This document shows positions 13,513 to 24,900 of a DNA stretch of 64,000 bases, piece after piece. The DNA lies in NCBI GenBank assembly GCA_013399855.1, contig VXAY01006800.1:906578-970577 (forward strand). The letters are read 5' to 3'. Within the stretch, counting starts at the first letter, position 1. Each line of letters starts with the position of its first letter. This stretch comes from Oxyruncus cristatus. Its lineage: Eukaryota; Chordata; Aves; Passeriformes; Cotingidae. A program made the position numbers and the translations under genes. The notes below the pieces were generated by a model. It was not told the origin of the DNA. It made no database searches and saw only the letters and a list, made by a program, of their open reading frames with translations.

Positions 13513-13558
13513 TTCCCACTGAAGTCTGTGGCAAGCTGCCAGCTGACCTCAGTGGGAA
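13513..13558. repeat. Inverted repeat (nested hairpin)
   Basis: TTCCCACTGA (13513-13522) and its exact reverse complement TCAGTGGGAA (13549-13558) flank a 26-base loop. The loop contains a smaller stem, GGCA (13530-13533) with TGCC (13537-13540). The arm sequence resembles the near-palindromic core of old amniote interspersed repeats, so this is probably a repeat relic and not a functional RNA. TAAACTTAGGCC follows on the right. Confidence 0.7.
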
Positions 13559-14155
13559 TAAACTTAGGCCAGAAGCTACTGTGCAAGTAGAATTTGCAAA
13601 GTGCTGAATCGGTGCATTAGAAATAAAACTCACAGTTTGCATGCCAGGGAACAGGGAGAAGGTTGGGGAGAACTTCACAACTATCTAAAGTGAAGGACAA
13701 TGGACAACGTGCAGTCCAGGAAGGATAGTCAATGGCAGCAGGTAAATTCAGAAGATAAGGTAGTAAAAGATGGACTAAAGAAAGAGAGCAAAAACGGCAC
13801 CCACATCTACTTGCAAGAGAAGGGATTTGATCTCCAGCCAGTAAAGGGACACAGCAGAGGTGTTCTGGCCGCTGACAGTGGCAATGTGGTGCTGGAGCAG
13901 CCCTGTAGAGGAGAGATTGAATGGAATATTGAAACCAATTCTATTTATTCCTGTTAGTGTGGGCGTGAATGAGACTTAAAAATATTCTGGTTTGGTAGGG
14001 AACTCTTTACACTTGTGGACATTAGGATTAACAACAATAATCATAAGCAAATTGTGAATAAAAGGTGCAGACCTGAAAAAATAGATAGAGCAACACAGGT
14101 TCTGGAAGCAACTATAATACTGAAGAAAACGCTAGTATAAAAACAAAGGAATAAA

Positions 14156-14177
14156 TTTTTTTTTTTTTTTTTTTTTT
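14156..14177. repeat. Run of 22 T
   Basis: Uninterrupted homopolymer. It could be the poly(A) tail of a minus-strand retrocopy lying to its right, but no AATAAA on that strand and no recognisable gene sequence follows within the next few hundred bases. Confidence 0.9.
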
Positions 14178-14880
14178 AAGAAGGAAAAGTGCTAATGTAA
14201 AATGGAACTCCTGAACTGATTTCAGCTAATGATGTGACCTGCACTTGGAGGAAATCAGCAATGATGGAAACAACCTCAGTACTCAGACCAAGTAACAAAT
14301 GACACATAATGTGATTTGATTGAACAGTTTAAGTTAAAATGTCACATTAGCGACAACCTATGCTTCTCTGAATGAATGAATTAGGAAATTGTCACGATGG
14401 ATCTGCCTTAGAACACAGCACCCCAAATGGAAACCACCATAAATGGAAGTCACCCAGGACACTGCCATTGTTATTGCTAATGCCAAGCATTAGCTTCTTG
14501 ACTTTGATGTGTGTTTGAGCTCTTCAGCTTATTAGCGTCCATTGCCTACAAGTGCTCAAGTATTCCTAGCATCAGCCTTTCATGGAAATCTCCCTGGTGT
14601 GTGCAGCCACTGAAGCGTGGATCACCCATCACTGGAGCATGTAATAGCATTGCCAGGGCCAGTGGTGATCCGCACTGACCCAACTGGTACATCAGGACAG
14701 CACAAGGTTATGAGCTCCAGCAGCACGACCATGGCAGCTGCATTTACTCCACTGTGGGGGCCAAAGTCCTTGATCTGGGTCTCCTCTTTCATCAGGATGG
14801 GGCTAGCGCAGAATTCTGCCTACATAGGAACCACATGTTCCTACTGAGCTGCATTTTTATTAGCGAGCGAAATTACTAGT

Positions 14881-17800
14881 TGTTCGTGTTGTTACTTTTG
14901 AACTTTGTTTTAGAAGAGAGTTTGTCAGCATTTTTGGTAGGGGAGATTTAAAAAGCATGTTGTCATCAAAATAAAAGTAATTAGTTCATAAGGAATGTTT
15001 CGTTTCCAAAGTATACCTGACATATACAGTCACCTCACTTTTGTTAACATACGTATCTGAAATCAAAAAGTCTCATTGACTTGAAAAATAAAATCTTGTC
15101 TTTGAAACCAATGCTTTTATGTTTTAATGCTTCACTTTATAAGGTCATTTCTTTCTTTCATTATTTAAGAAAACACAAATTTACAACATACTTTAGTTAA
15201 AAAACTATTTTTTTTTTGTTTTTTGTTTTTCCCTGTGTGAATCTAGGTGTAACCAGCAACAGCAGAAGCCTCATTAATGGAGTTTGTTCTACAGAGGTGA
15301 ACTGAACTCTACAGGCTTCAAATTTCTCTGTGACTGGTCTGTTTGGTTTCTATGAACTGAGTTATTTTCTTGTAATTTATCGGTTTCTGTGGGCAAATAG
15401 GCAAAAAAAAAAAAAAGAAAAAAACATTATTGGCTTTTCTATGTTGTGGGTGAACTAACATTCGTTGAAATTGAGGCACCTTTTTCTACACTTATTGAAT
15501 ATTAAGTCTGTCTTTATAAATCTAACTACAGAAACATGATGGACATCTATAAGAACAGCAGATAACAAGATGAAGGACCAGAGGCTTAACCAATTGCTCC
15601 ATGATGTCAAACTGAGAACCAGCAGAAATAATCATTTTGGCATCAGACAGGAAAAGTCAAAGGTCAGGATTTAGTGCCGTCACAGAAGGATTCTTCAAAT
15701 AAGCCAAGAAGGTGCTTACTAAAGCATGATTATTTGTTGTTTTTAGGGCTTCATAGAAAAGCATGATGTGGATGGGAATGCAAGGCCTCCATGAAAAAAC
15801 AGGAAGAACTGTCTTATCTGGAAAAAATTTTCCCACAATCCTTTCTTTACTTGAAGAAGTCCGTAAAAAGTGGGTGAATCGGCTTCTCATATTTCCTACT
15901 TTTCTTCTCTTCAGCTACTAAGATTTGCATTAAAAGGATGTTTCTTTACAATGAAATTACAAACAATGTCCTAGTTCACTGAAAGCTGGATGTGCTGTTG
16001 CAAGAGTATAGTTTACCTGTGTCTGATACTGGTCTTCAATCTGGTTTTTCAACAAAAATAAATCAGTCAAAGAGATGTGCCACTGCATTAGGGTTAGAGG
16101 TAATGAGAAAGCAGATCTTCCTCAGGTTAAAAAAGAGTATTAAGCATCAAGTCTGATACTGAAACACTGTTGTTCACTCACAAAACTTTGCATATGAATT
16201 ATTTATGCAGTTATTCCTCATTCCACAGAGTGCTTAGGATGGAGGGGTGGGATTTGAGTAACTTCAGACTGTTTTCTACAGGACAGGATGAACTTTTGAG
16301 GCCGAAGTAGGAAAGCTTTCCTGATGCTGTTGGTTGTATCTTCAGAGTTGCCTTGATTCCCTTCCCCAGCCTTACGACAGAAATTAATGTGAATGTGCAT
16401 ATGCAAACTGTGTAATCAGCTGGAGATTTCAGAGGCTGAATGCTTTGCCAACTCTTGGAGAAAGTCTCAAGTTCATTGCTTCTCCAAACTCTGTTACCAT
16501 CAGAGTCAATGAAGCAAATTCCCTGTAAATACAATAGGAGCAAAACACGTGCTCGGGATAGCTCTCTATCTAGTGCATTGAAAACCAGCAGATGAAGAGG
16601 GGAGAAAATGAGAGTATGGAGACAGCAATTGGAAAGGCAAATTCTCACTCTCAGAGTGAGACTGATCTAAGCAGCACTGGCCATGCCATCAATCTTGTCC
16701 TCAAACTTTTTAATAATTGCACTTTGGGACATAAAGTTTTAGATCCTTGAGAAAATCTACTTTCTGATTTCTTAGATGTCCATGGGGTTTCCATGGGGAG
16801 CACATCCTTGAGTATTTGAAAGTTTTCCATTTATATTTGTTCTATTTTTTTCCCCCTGTATTTTTGTTTCATCTTCCCCCCCCTACCCCCAGCCCCCCNA
16901 TCTGCAGAAGGATTTGAACACCTGCTGCTTCTGTTGATGCTAGCTGGAGGGTTTAAATGCTCTGCTAATGAAGTTCCTAATAGTTTCCAAAATTATCAAA
17001 GACGGTAACAGCTCCCCGCTTGAAGTGAGCAAGGAAGTCTCCTGATCCCTTTCCATGGCTTGATGTGGTGTCTGTGTGAGACACCCAAGTCTGAGCTGCT
17101 GGAATCCATTGCATGAAATGAGTCATAGGGTTGAGAAATATAATAGCAGAGGAACTGTTTTAACAGAATAGATCAAAAATCCATCTTATCCAGCATCTTG
17201 TCTCAATTCGGGATACTTCAGAAGAAGGTGTTAAACTCACTTAGTGCATTTGATATTATACAATGGGGGATATTTCTTCCTTACCCCATCTGGTGATCAA
17301 TTTATACCCCGAGGCTTATGGATTGAATTCACATTGTAACTATTCAATACTTTCATTTTCAGGATCCAGAAAGAGTATAATGCTGCTACATCTGACTACC
17401 AGACACTGTAAGTCTGCAGTTTCAAGCAAACTGCCTATAGAGTTTTGTTAAAAAACAAAAAAGAGTGATTGAAATCAAAATACAAGCAGGCAAACAATAA
17501 AATCAAAACAAACACCTGAACAAAAAATCCAGCCAAAAAAAAATCAGAAACAAAAGCATGGAGAAAAATAACCTTATCATCAAAAATTTTACTAGTCTTT
17601 TCACTTATATTTGAAAAAAAATTGGAACAACTCTAAAATACGCTTTTCTCTGAGTAATTTCAGGATTAATTTCCAATTATTTCCAGTTGAAGCTCTGAAT
17701 AACGTTCTTTTAACCAACATTGTGACACAACGAAGTTCACTTATTTATGTTTCCACTACTTGAAAGAAGAATAAAGGTTAAATGTCAGTGAAGATGTTCA

Positions 17801-20800
17801 ACTTCTTGGGTGGAATCAGGAAATGAAAAGTTAATTTTTTTTCTCATGATTCTAGGGCCAAAAATTCAGCAATCTGTTGTAGTTAAGGGTACAAGCTGCT
17901 CAAAAGTCTTCCTCCCTTTGTTCTTTGTGGTTAAGATTTTCAAATGAGTGGAAATCACTAGATTGTGGTCTAGTTCCATTCAATTCCAGCAGTAAGTGGT
18001 TCCCAGGTTCTTACATCACTTTAGAAAAGACTACTCATTAGTTTACCCAGTGGGATATATTCCCAAATTGTACATCAGCCTTCATTATTACAAGTTACTG
18101 TAATAATTGCCATAAGAGTGGGCTCTAAAGCAGTGTTCCAACTCACAGAAAATTTTGACATTTTGACATTTGTTTTCCTTCTGAATTGTTACATCAATAT
18201 ATCAAACTCTTTGAAAATTTCATGTCAAACAAACTATTCTGAAATATTTCTGTCCTGACCTTTTTAAAATGTTTGAAAGTAGATTGTATTTTAAAGGTTA
18301 TTTAACAAAACAAAGAATGTGTTATGATGTGATCCTCCAAAGAAAAAAACTTAAAAAGTTGGTGAAAGTGTTATGTTCCTCAGAAATTTTCAAGCTCATC
18401 TAGTGAATGCTATTGCTGGAAAGCTGCTCCTTTAGAAAAAAAATAACTTCTTCCTCTTCTGTGGCTGATGACTACAGTCTTGGACTGCCAAACTCTGGTG
18501 AAAATCTGTAAATTTATGTTATTATTGTCATGGAGGTACCTATGAGAATATAGATCGCTTGAAACTTGACTAATTAATCATAAATCTGAATAGTCACTTC
18601 CAATAATATAGGCAGGGCTTTATTGTCTTTGCTTAACTATTTCATAAAGCAGTAATGTTGCTGATATCCAGTGTGGTTTGAAAATATTCTGCATTTATCT
18701 GAGTTGTTGAAATGTTAGTCCAAAGTCCACTGAAAAAGAAACTATGATGAAACATAAAGCCTTTCAGCTGGTTGCAGAAGGTTTTCTCCAGGACTTTTCT
18801 TTAAGTGGCGTGTGAAAAATTATTGTTAAGACTTCTGTATGGTGTTACCCATTTGCCTCATCTTGGTACAACCCCCGTGATATCACTAGAAATGAGGAAA
18901 ATATGAAAAGATGAGATTTGCCCTCAAGCCCTACAGTTAGGTTTTAATCAACATGTAAAAAGTGTATGTGGTCCCACTGCAATGAAAAAGGAATTACAAA
19001 AAAGGGGGAACTTTGCCCTTACAGCACAAAGTACCACAAAGGTGAGTGTTAAAGGAGGCAAGATATTCAGGAGCAATCAGCACGGGGCTAACACAACTTC
19101 CGCTGAAAGCAAAACAAACAGCTTTGACCATAATCTCTTGTGCCCTGTCCTAATAGCAAAGTGTCAAAACTGAAAAACATGGTCTGAGCGTGTCCACATT
19201 TCCCCTACTCAGAGTTTATCTTTACATTCTAACAGTAATTTAGAACAAGCCTTCTAAAATTGCAGTGCATTTTCTTGAAGGGGAATAAGTTACAGATGAT
19301 GTGTTACATACTAGAGTATTCCCACGTGGGGTTAAATGATACTCTCCATGGCACCCACTTATGCCATTTGCAGTTGGTCTTATCTTGAGAATGCAGATTG
19401 CTTGCATTCCTGGTCATTCAAGTCTGGGCAAAGCTGCGCATGATAGAGAGGGCACGTTTGATTTATGTCTGAGATACTCTCTTATACTCTGTTACTCACA
19501 CACTTTAATAGCATATCACTGCATAAGCACATGTGTTGGAGGATGGAACTCATTTACTACACAGTCCAAAGGGGAAGCATCGGGTTTTCTGGGCTGATAT
19601 TTAGTACCTGAACAATGTAAAATCTTGTGTCAAAGCCAAGGAGCTGGAATGACTGTCAGCTGGTGCCATCTTTGCTCTGGCTTTGAGTCTCTTTCTGTAA
19701 TCAGATATTATATTTTGTGGAGGGTACACTTGGTACTCCAAGCATATCAGCTCTATTAAATTAAATACAATCCAGAAGAGAAGGCAGAGAGCCTAGATAT
19801 TGTGGTCAGCTTTGAAATCAGACATTTAGTTAAAAGTCTTCATATTTTCTTTTTTTTTTTAATTGTTATTATTATGTTTTTTATTCAAGAGGGTTGAAAG
19901 TTAAATAGCTGACACATTTGTGGGGACTGCTGAGTCAGTTGGAATGTTACTGAATTATGTTCTTCAGTCTAATGAATTAGAAGATGTGTATTAATGGCAC
20001 TGTAAGATCTTCAAAGACTGACTTCCAGCTAAGAATAGTTTATTGCTGTATCTGCTGATTCAGAAAATTCCTAAAGCTAAAAAAAAAAAAGTTCCTAAAA
20101 GTTCCTAAAGCTCCTTCAGCTAAAAGAAAGTTCCTGGTTTGAGTCTCAGAGTAAGACATTCAAATACACATTTTAAATGAATTCAGTTAAGAGTCTATTG
20201 CTTCCCTGTGACTAAACTTGCAAGGTGGGAGCTTTAAATTACAAAGATAAAGAGAAATCAGATCTAATCCCTTTGCTGTCTCAGTGTCAGTCCTTTAAGT
20301 TCTTCGGAGCCTACCCCATTTGAGTCTGAGTGCTTAAACCCACAACTTAAATATTTTTAATAGTATTCTGCCTCTAGTATACCTTTTTATGATATATATG
20401 TACTCTATCATAGAGCAGGTATATTTATTAAAAAAAAAAAAAGCTCAATCATTTCTGGACAAGATTCTTGATGCTTAAGAGGAGTTATGGACTCTTACAA
20501 AAATTATAAAACACTATTGTATCCATTTGCTTTTCCAAATTTCTCTGGCACAGCAAAGTTCAGGTGTATATATTTCTTCTAACTGAACTAGTAGAATCAC
20601 AACAATTCCAGTTGTGAATCAAAGACAAAAGTAGGGCTATTAAAGTGTTAGAGTCAAAATCCGTGAAATCAAGAGAGTGTACACCACTTCAAAATCTGAC
20701 CCTTAATCTACTTCATTAAATAGTGCACAATTTGCTGCCATTGGTCCCACATTACAATTAAATTTTTCTTCCTGTCTAATCTGCTATTATGATAAATTCC

Positions 20801-20952
20801 TCGTCCTACTGTTATTGCCATTAACTCTATTAAGCACGAATTGACCTTAAGTGAACTCCAGGAAGGGACTTCCGAAACTCACTTTTAGTTTAATGAAGTG
20901 GTATTTAATTCATTTGTTTTCCTGATTATTTCAGTTTATCAAATAGCTTGAC
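14881..20952. other. AT-rich non-coding stretch
   Basis: No gene is supported. The longest frame (16211-16648, minus strand, 145 codons) is discussed under findings and is not called as a gene. Low-complexity pieces include an A-rich tract at 15403-15424, a C-rich tract near 16.88 kb and A-rich DNA at 17.45-17.57 kb. The remainder appears to be unique AT-rich sequence up to the TCTA microsatellite. Confidence 0.55.
16876..16899. repeat. C-rich homopolymeric tract ending in an ambiguous base
   Basis: Runs of nine, five and six C are separated by TA and AG, and position 16899 is N. Such tracts are hard to sequence, so both the run lengths and the N are likely base-calling uncertainty. Confidence 0.85.
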
Positions 20953-21056
<104 letters not shown>

Positions 21057-21418
21057 CCTGGCTATCTACTCTGCATGAGAGTTCATTATGTGCTGCTTAG
21101 TCTTTTCATTTCTAAAATAAATCAAAAAGAAAGAAGAGGAAGAAAAAGAGAGAAAGTGCCAAAACATTACAGTGGCTGTTCAGGCTTCCTACTAGATTAT
21201 TTGATATTAAATGGACAAACAAATCTGCTTCATTCTTTAAAAATCTATGGATAAAAAGATATTATAACTGTCCACAAGAGTTATAAAAGACTTTTGTAAA
21301 TACATGGGTAGTGTGGGGAAAGACAATAGGAAAGGTGAGAGAGAACAGTAGAGAAAGACTGAGACACAGTTCTTACTTTTTAATAAGCCTCACAAATCAC
21401 ATAATATCCTTTAAACAA

Positions 21419-21900
21419 TGGTCACACCTCGGACTCCCGTCGAGCCCCCACTACCACTGATATTGCAAGTGTGACACCTCTTACCCCTTTATTAACTTCG
21501 CCATTTTATGATCTGTTATTCACAGAGGCACAACTGCTTCACAGGCCATAACCACACCACCTGCCTAAGCATCTTAAAAACAAGGCACCCCAGTGCACAG
21601 CAGGGCATGTGCTACCTGGCAGCGGGTATCCCAATATCCTGGTGGAACAGCCAGAGGAGCAGGGACAGCCTCAGCTGCTCATATGGTGCACACTTGTGGT
21701 TGGCTGGTATGGGGCTGGGCTGGAGAGCGAGAAACTCTCAGGTTCAAACAGTTGTAAATTATATAAAGGGAAGAGGGGTGTGAATTTGTTACATGATCAT
21801 GGAAGAGCCCCTCATGATACAGATCTGCAAGCCACAGGGTCGGGGTTATGGATACTAAGCCTAAATCCCTGTTCTTTCATGGAGCAGTAAAAATAAACTC
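21419..21900 (+). other. Higher-GC block with promoter-like signals, possible unrecognised LTR
   Basis: This block is clearly less AT-rich than both flanks and starts abruptly with TGGTCACACCTCGGACTCCC. It contains TATATAAA at 21760-21767 and AATAAA at 21892-21897, about 130 bases apart, an arrangement seen in LTRs. I do not recognise the sequence, I found no convincing TG...CA ends with a target-site duplication, and two overlapping short plus-strand frames here (91 and 93 codons) match no family I know. It may equally be an unannotated promoter or a chance GC-rich patch. Confidence 0.3.
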
Positions 21901-21920
21901 TAAAAGTTCAAATGGGTTCT

Positions 21921-24900
21921 CTTATTTAAAGCTTGGGTGAGATAGCTTTAGTGTCCTGAATATTCTAGCCACCAACCAGTGCTGTAAAGAAATATGTTCT
22001 AGCTTTGAATGCCCCTGTCCCACTTCTTCTTCCTCAGATACTTCAAAAAGTCCAGCCACTGCTAGGATGTTGAATGAACATCCTCAGTAGAAGACAAGTT
22101 AGGTCCTTGACAGACATACATTGGAAAGAACCTGTCTACTGCCCTTTCATTTCTTTTTTTGTTTAGCATAGGTGTCTCCTGAAATAACATTATAGTTCTT
22201 CTTATCAAGGATAATTTTAATTAATGTTTTAAATGTGAGGAACACTTCTCACCATACTCCTTTTTCCAGACACGAGTATTGTCCAAAGGCCAGAGAGTGG
22301 GGGCAGAAAAGTTGAACAAGCTCCACTAGTGGGGTTTGTGTTGTGCAAAAATGCAAGCCCCCTGCTCCAACCATGATTTGTAATGATGTAACTGGTGAGA
22401 CAAGCCTGTGTTAATGCTTGAAGCAGAAGAAATCTGCGCTCTGATCTCACCACATCTGCGTATCCCTGAGAAGTCAGTGTCTGAGAGCAGGAATTGGTGC
22501 TCCTGCTGGCAATGCAGCCTGCACCAGGAACAACAGCCTGAAGACAGAAAAGTGACCTTGTATCACCCTTCATCTGGAACGAGAGGCAGCCTGGCACTGA
22601 CCTTGCAATCCGAGAGCTTGTTTGCTCCATGCAAGTGTTCCAGCAATTTCTCTCATAAGCAGCTGTGTGTTTCCTGCTCTCAGCATGGATCCTTCCTCAG
22701 CCGCCTCTACTCTGTGTGGAATGCCCAATGCCAAATTGGATCAGGCAGAAATTTTGAAGTCATTAATTTCTTGTGGATGGAATTAGGATGATTTTTAATA
22801 GAATCACAGTTTAGTTGATGATAGTTCCCAGTTTAGAACTTGTGAAGAAAGACAAAAAAAGTTTTTCAGCAGTGATGTTTTGAAAGGTTTTCAGTGGAAA
22901 CACTACTGCCCTGTAACCAACAGAACAGTTCATTTAGCTTCTGTCTTTCTGGGAGCCCCTTACCTGACTTTAATTACTAAAACACACTGAATAAAATCCT
23001 GGTCTTTCCCAAAGCTGTTAGCAGCACTCTCCTGGACTCCTCCAGGGCCAGGATTCCACCCTCTTCCTCGCATTCTTGCTTTGGCCTCCAAGCTTTGTAG
23101 CTGAGAAACTCATAACTGAATCGCTCATCTCAGCCCAGAGGGCATGGCTGTTGACCCCATTTTACGCACCTGGTGTGGAATACAAGGACATTTCAGGAAA
23201 TTTCATCTGCCAAGAGGTGCTTTCTGCCACACTATCTATCACCTTAACAACTGCAGGGGGGCGAGTACATAATGTGCTTGACATTAGCACCTGTTTTTAT
23301 AACACTCCAGTTAAATACCAGAGGCTGAGACTACTGGGTTTTATTCAAAATACTGCTTACCCTTAAACCAAATTGTTTCCCAGAAAATGCTGGAGAAGGA
23401 ATTTTTTTTTTTCCCAAAGAGAGTCAGTCTCTTTAATCTACTGGGGTGATTGCTTGTGAAAAACCACTGATTGCACCTCGAAGTCGAAATTAGTCATGTT
23501 TAAATGTCACTGATTGGAATACCTGATTCAGTAAACCTAAATGAAAGAAAGATTGACAAAATATCCTAATCAGGAAAGCAGAGCATTAAATTACCTTAAT
23601 ATTATAATGTACTTTATGAATTATACAAAGAATGATTAATTCAATTCTCAACCAAATCAGTAGTGACAGGCAGTGGATTTTTTAGTTCTTACTCTAGTCT
23701 ACTTAATAGTCTGTATGGCAGTGACTTAGGTAAAATCCCCGCCCAGTTCACCATACTAAGGTATCCAAACCAGCAAACTAAAGGGGAAAGAAAACCAAGA
23801 ATCTACCCCATTTGCACCAGGCAGGGAAGGCAGTATTGTCATCTTAGAGAAGTCGAGCAAGGATGGCTGTCTAGTGGCTCCTGGACCTATAAGCAGAAAG
23901 TGAAGATAACGTGGTTCTATTCTTGATGTGGCACAAGCTACGTAATTTTACCTACTAATTCCCCTGCAAAGTCCACCATGTCAAACCTAAGCACGTATTT
24001 TTCTCATCATACTTTATATTTACAGTTCTGGTAACTTTACTGCAATTGTAGAGAAATTTTTCCAGTGAGAAATAACCTTAGTGTTTTTACTGTATTCTAG
24101 TGTCTGGTCTTTGTGTTATGGCATAGATATATTTGCCTTATAAATAGAATATCTTAATTTAAAACTCTGATTGTATTGATAATTATGGATCATAGTAACA
24201 CATAGGTTTTCTAATTATTAAATTGGTTAGGCCTTGCATTCCACGTTTCAGTATTAAATTATACTGAAACTTTGTCACTCTATAACTGGCCCATAAGCAG
24301 AAGTTAGATACATCTGTGTTATGAGATTGCCTATGTGATGTCTTCCCTGCTATTAAATAACAGAAATTTATTAAAAATAACAGAAAGAACTTACTGCCCA
24401 TATTTTCATCCTACAAAAATTAAATCTTACGTTATCCTTGTATATCTATCATTTACATATGATAAGCAGAAAAACAGAAGATAGAAATCTATCTTATTCC
24501 TTACTAAATTTCCTTGGTGTGAGTGACAGAACACTAACCCTAGGATTTTTTCAGTCAAAATGCGCTTTGTCCCCGTTGGCAAATGCCTCTGAATTCACAG
24601 CCATGATTCATAACCTGTCATATATGATTTCTTAGATTTTCCTTTCTTATTTTTCATGTCAAGAAAGAAACCACCATACCTGCACAAGTGAAAAGAAACC
24701 CATAATTTTGGTGTGCATTGCTCATAGATGGAAAAAAAAACTGACATAAGATGACCACCTTCTTTGTCTGACCAGGTTCACTTTGTCTCGTGATTAAAAT
24801 ATCACATAGAACCAAACTGTCAAGGAGTTCAGCAGCAAGGGTAGGATTTGTTGCCTCTTAATCACATCACATATTTTTTTTAAGATGACTATTGTCTTAA

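Larger units (their letters stand above)
12636..14880. other. Less AT-rich stretch with unassigned short reading frames
   Basis: Base composition here is more balanced than in the flanks, and plus-strand frames are open at 12711-12899, 13163-13390, 13700-13957 and 14617-14847 (62-85 codons each). Only the third is markedly hydrophilic, rich in Lys, Glu and Gln. None has a domain, signal peptide or motif I recognise, and they cannot be joined in one frame. It could be an untranslated or lncRNA region, an old unidentified repeat, or plain intergenic DNA. I do not call a gene. Confidence 0.4.

Noticed and set aside
14156..14177. T22 as the poly(A) tail of a processed retrocopy
   Set aside because: No poly(A) signal or gene-like sequence is found on the expected side, and no flanking direct repeat was seen.
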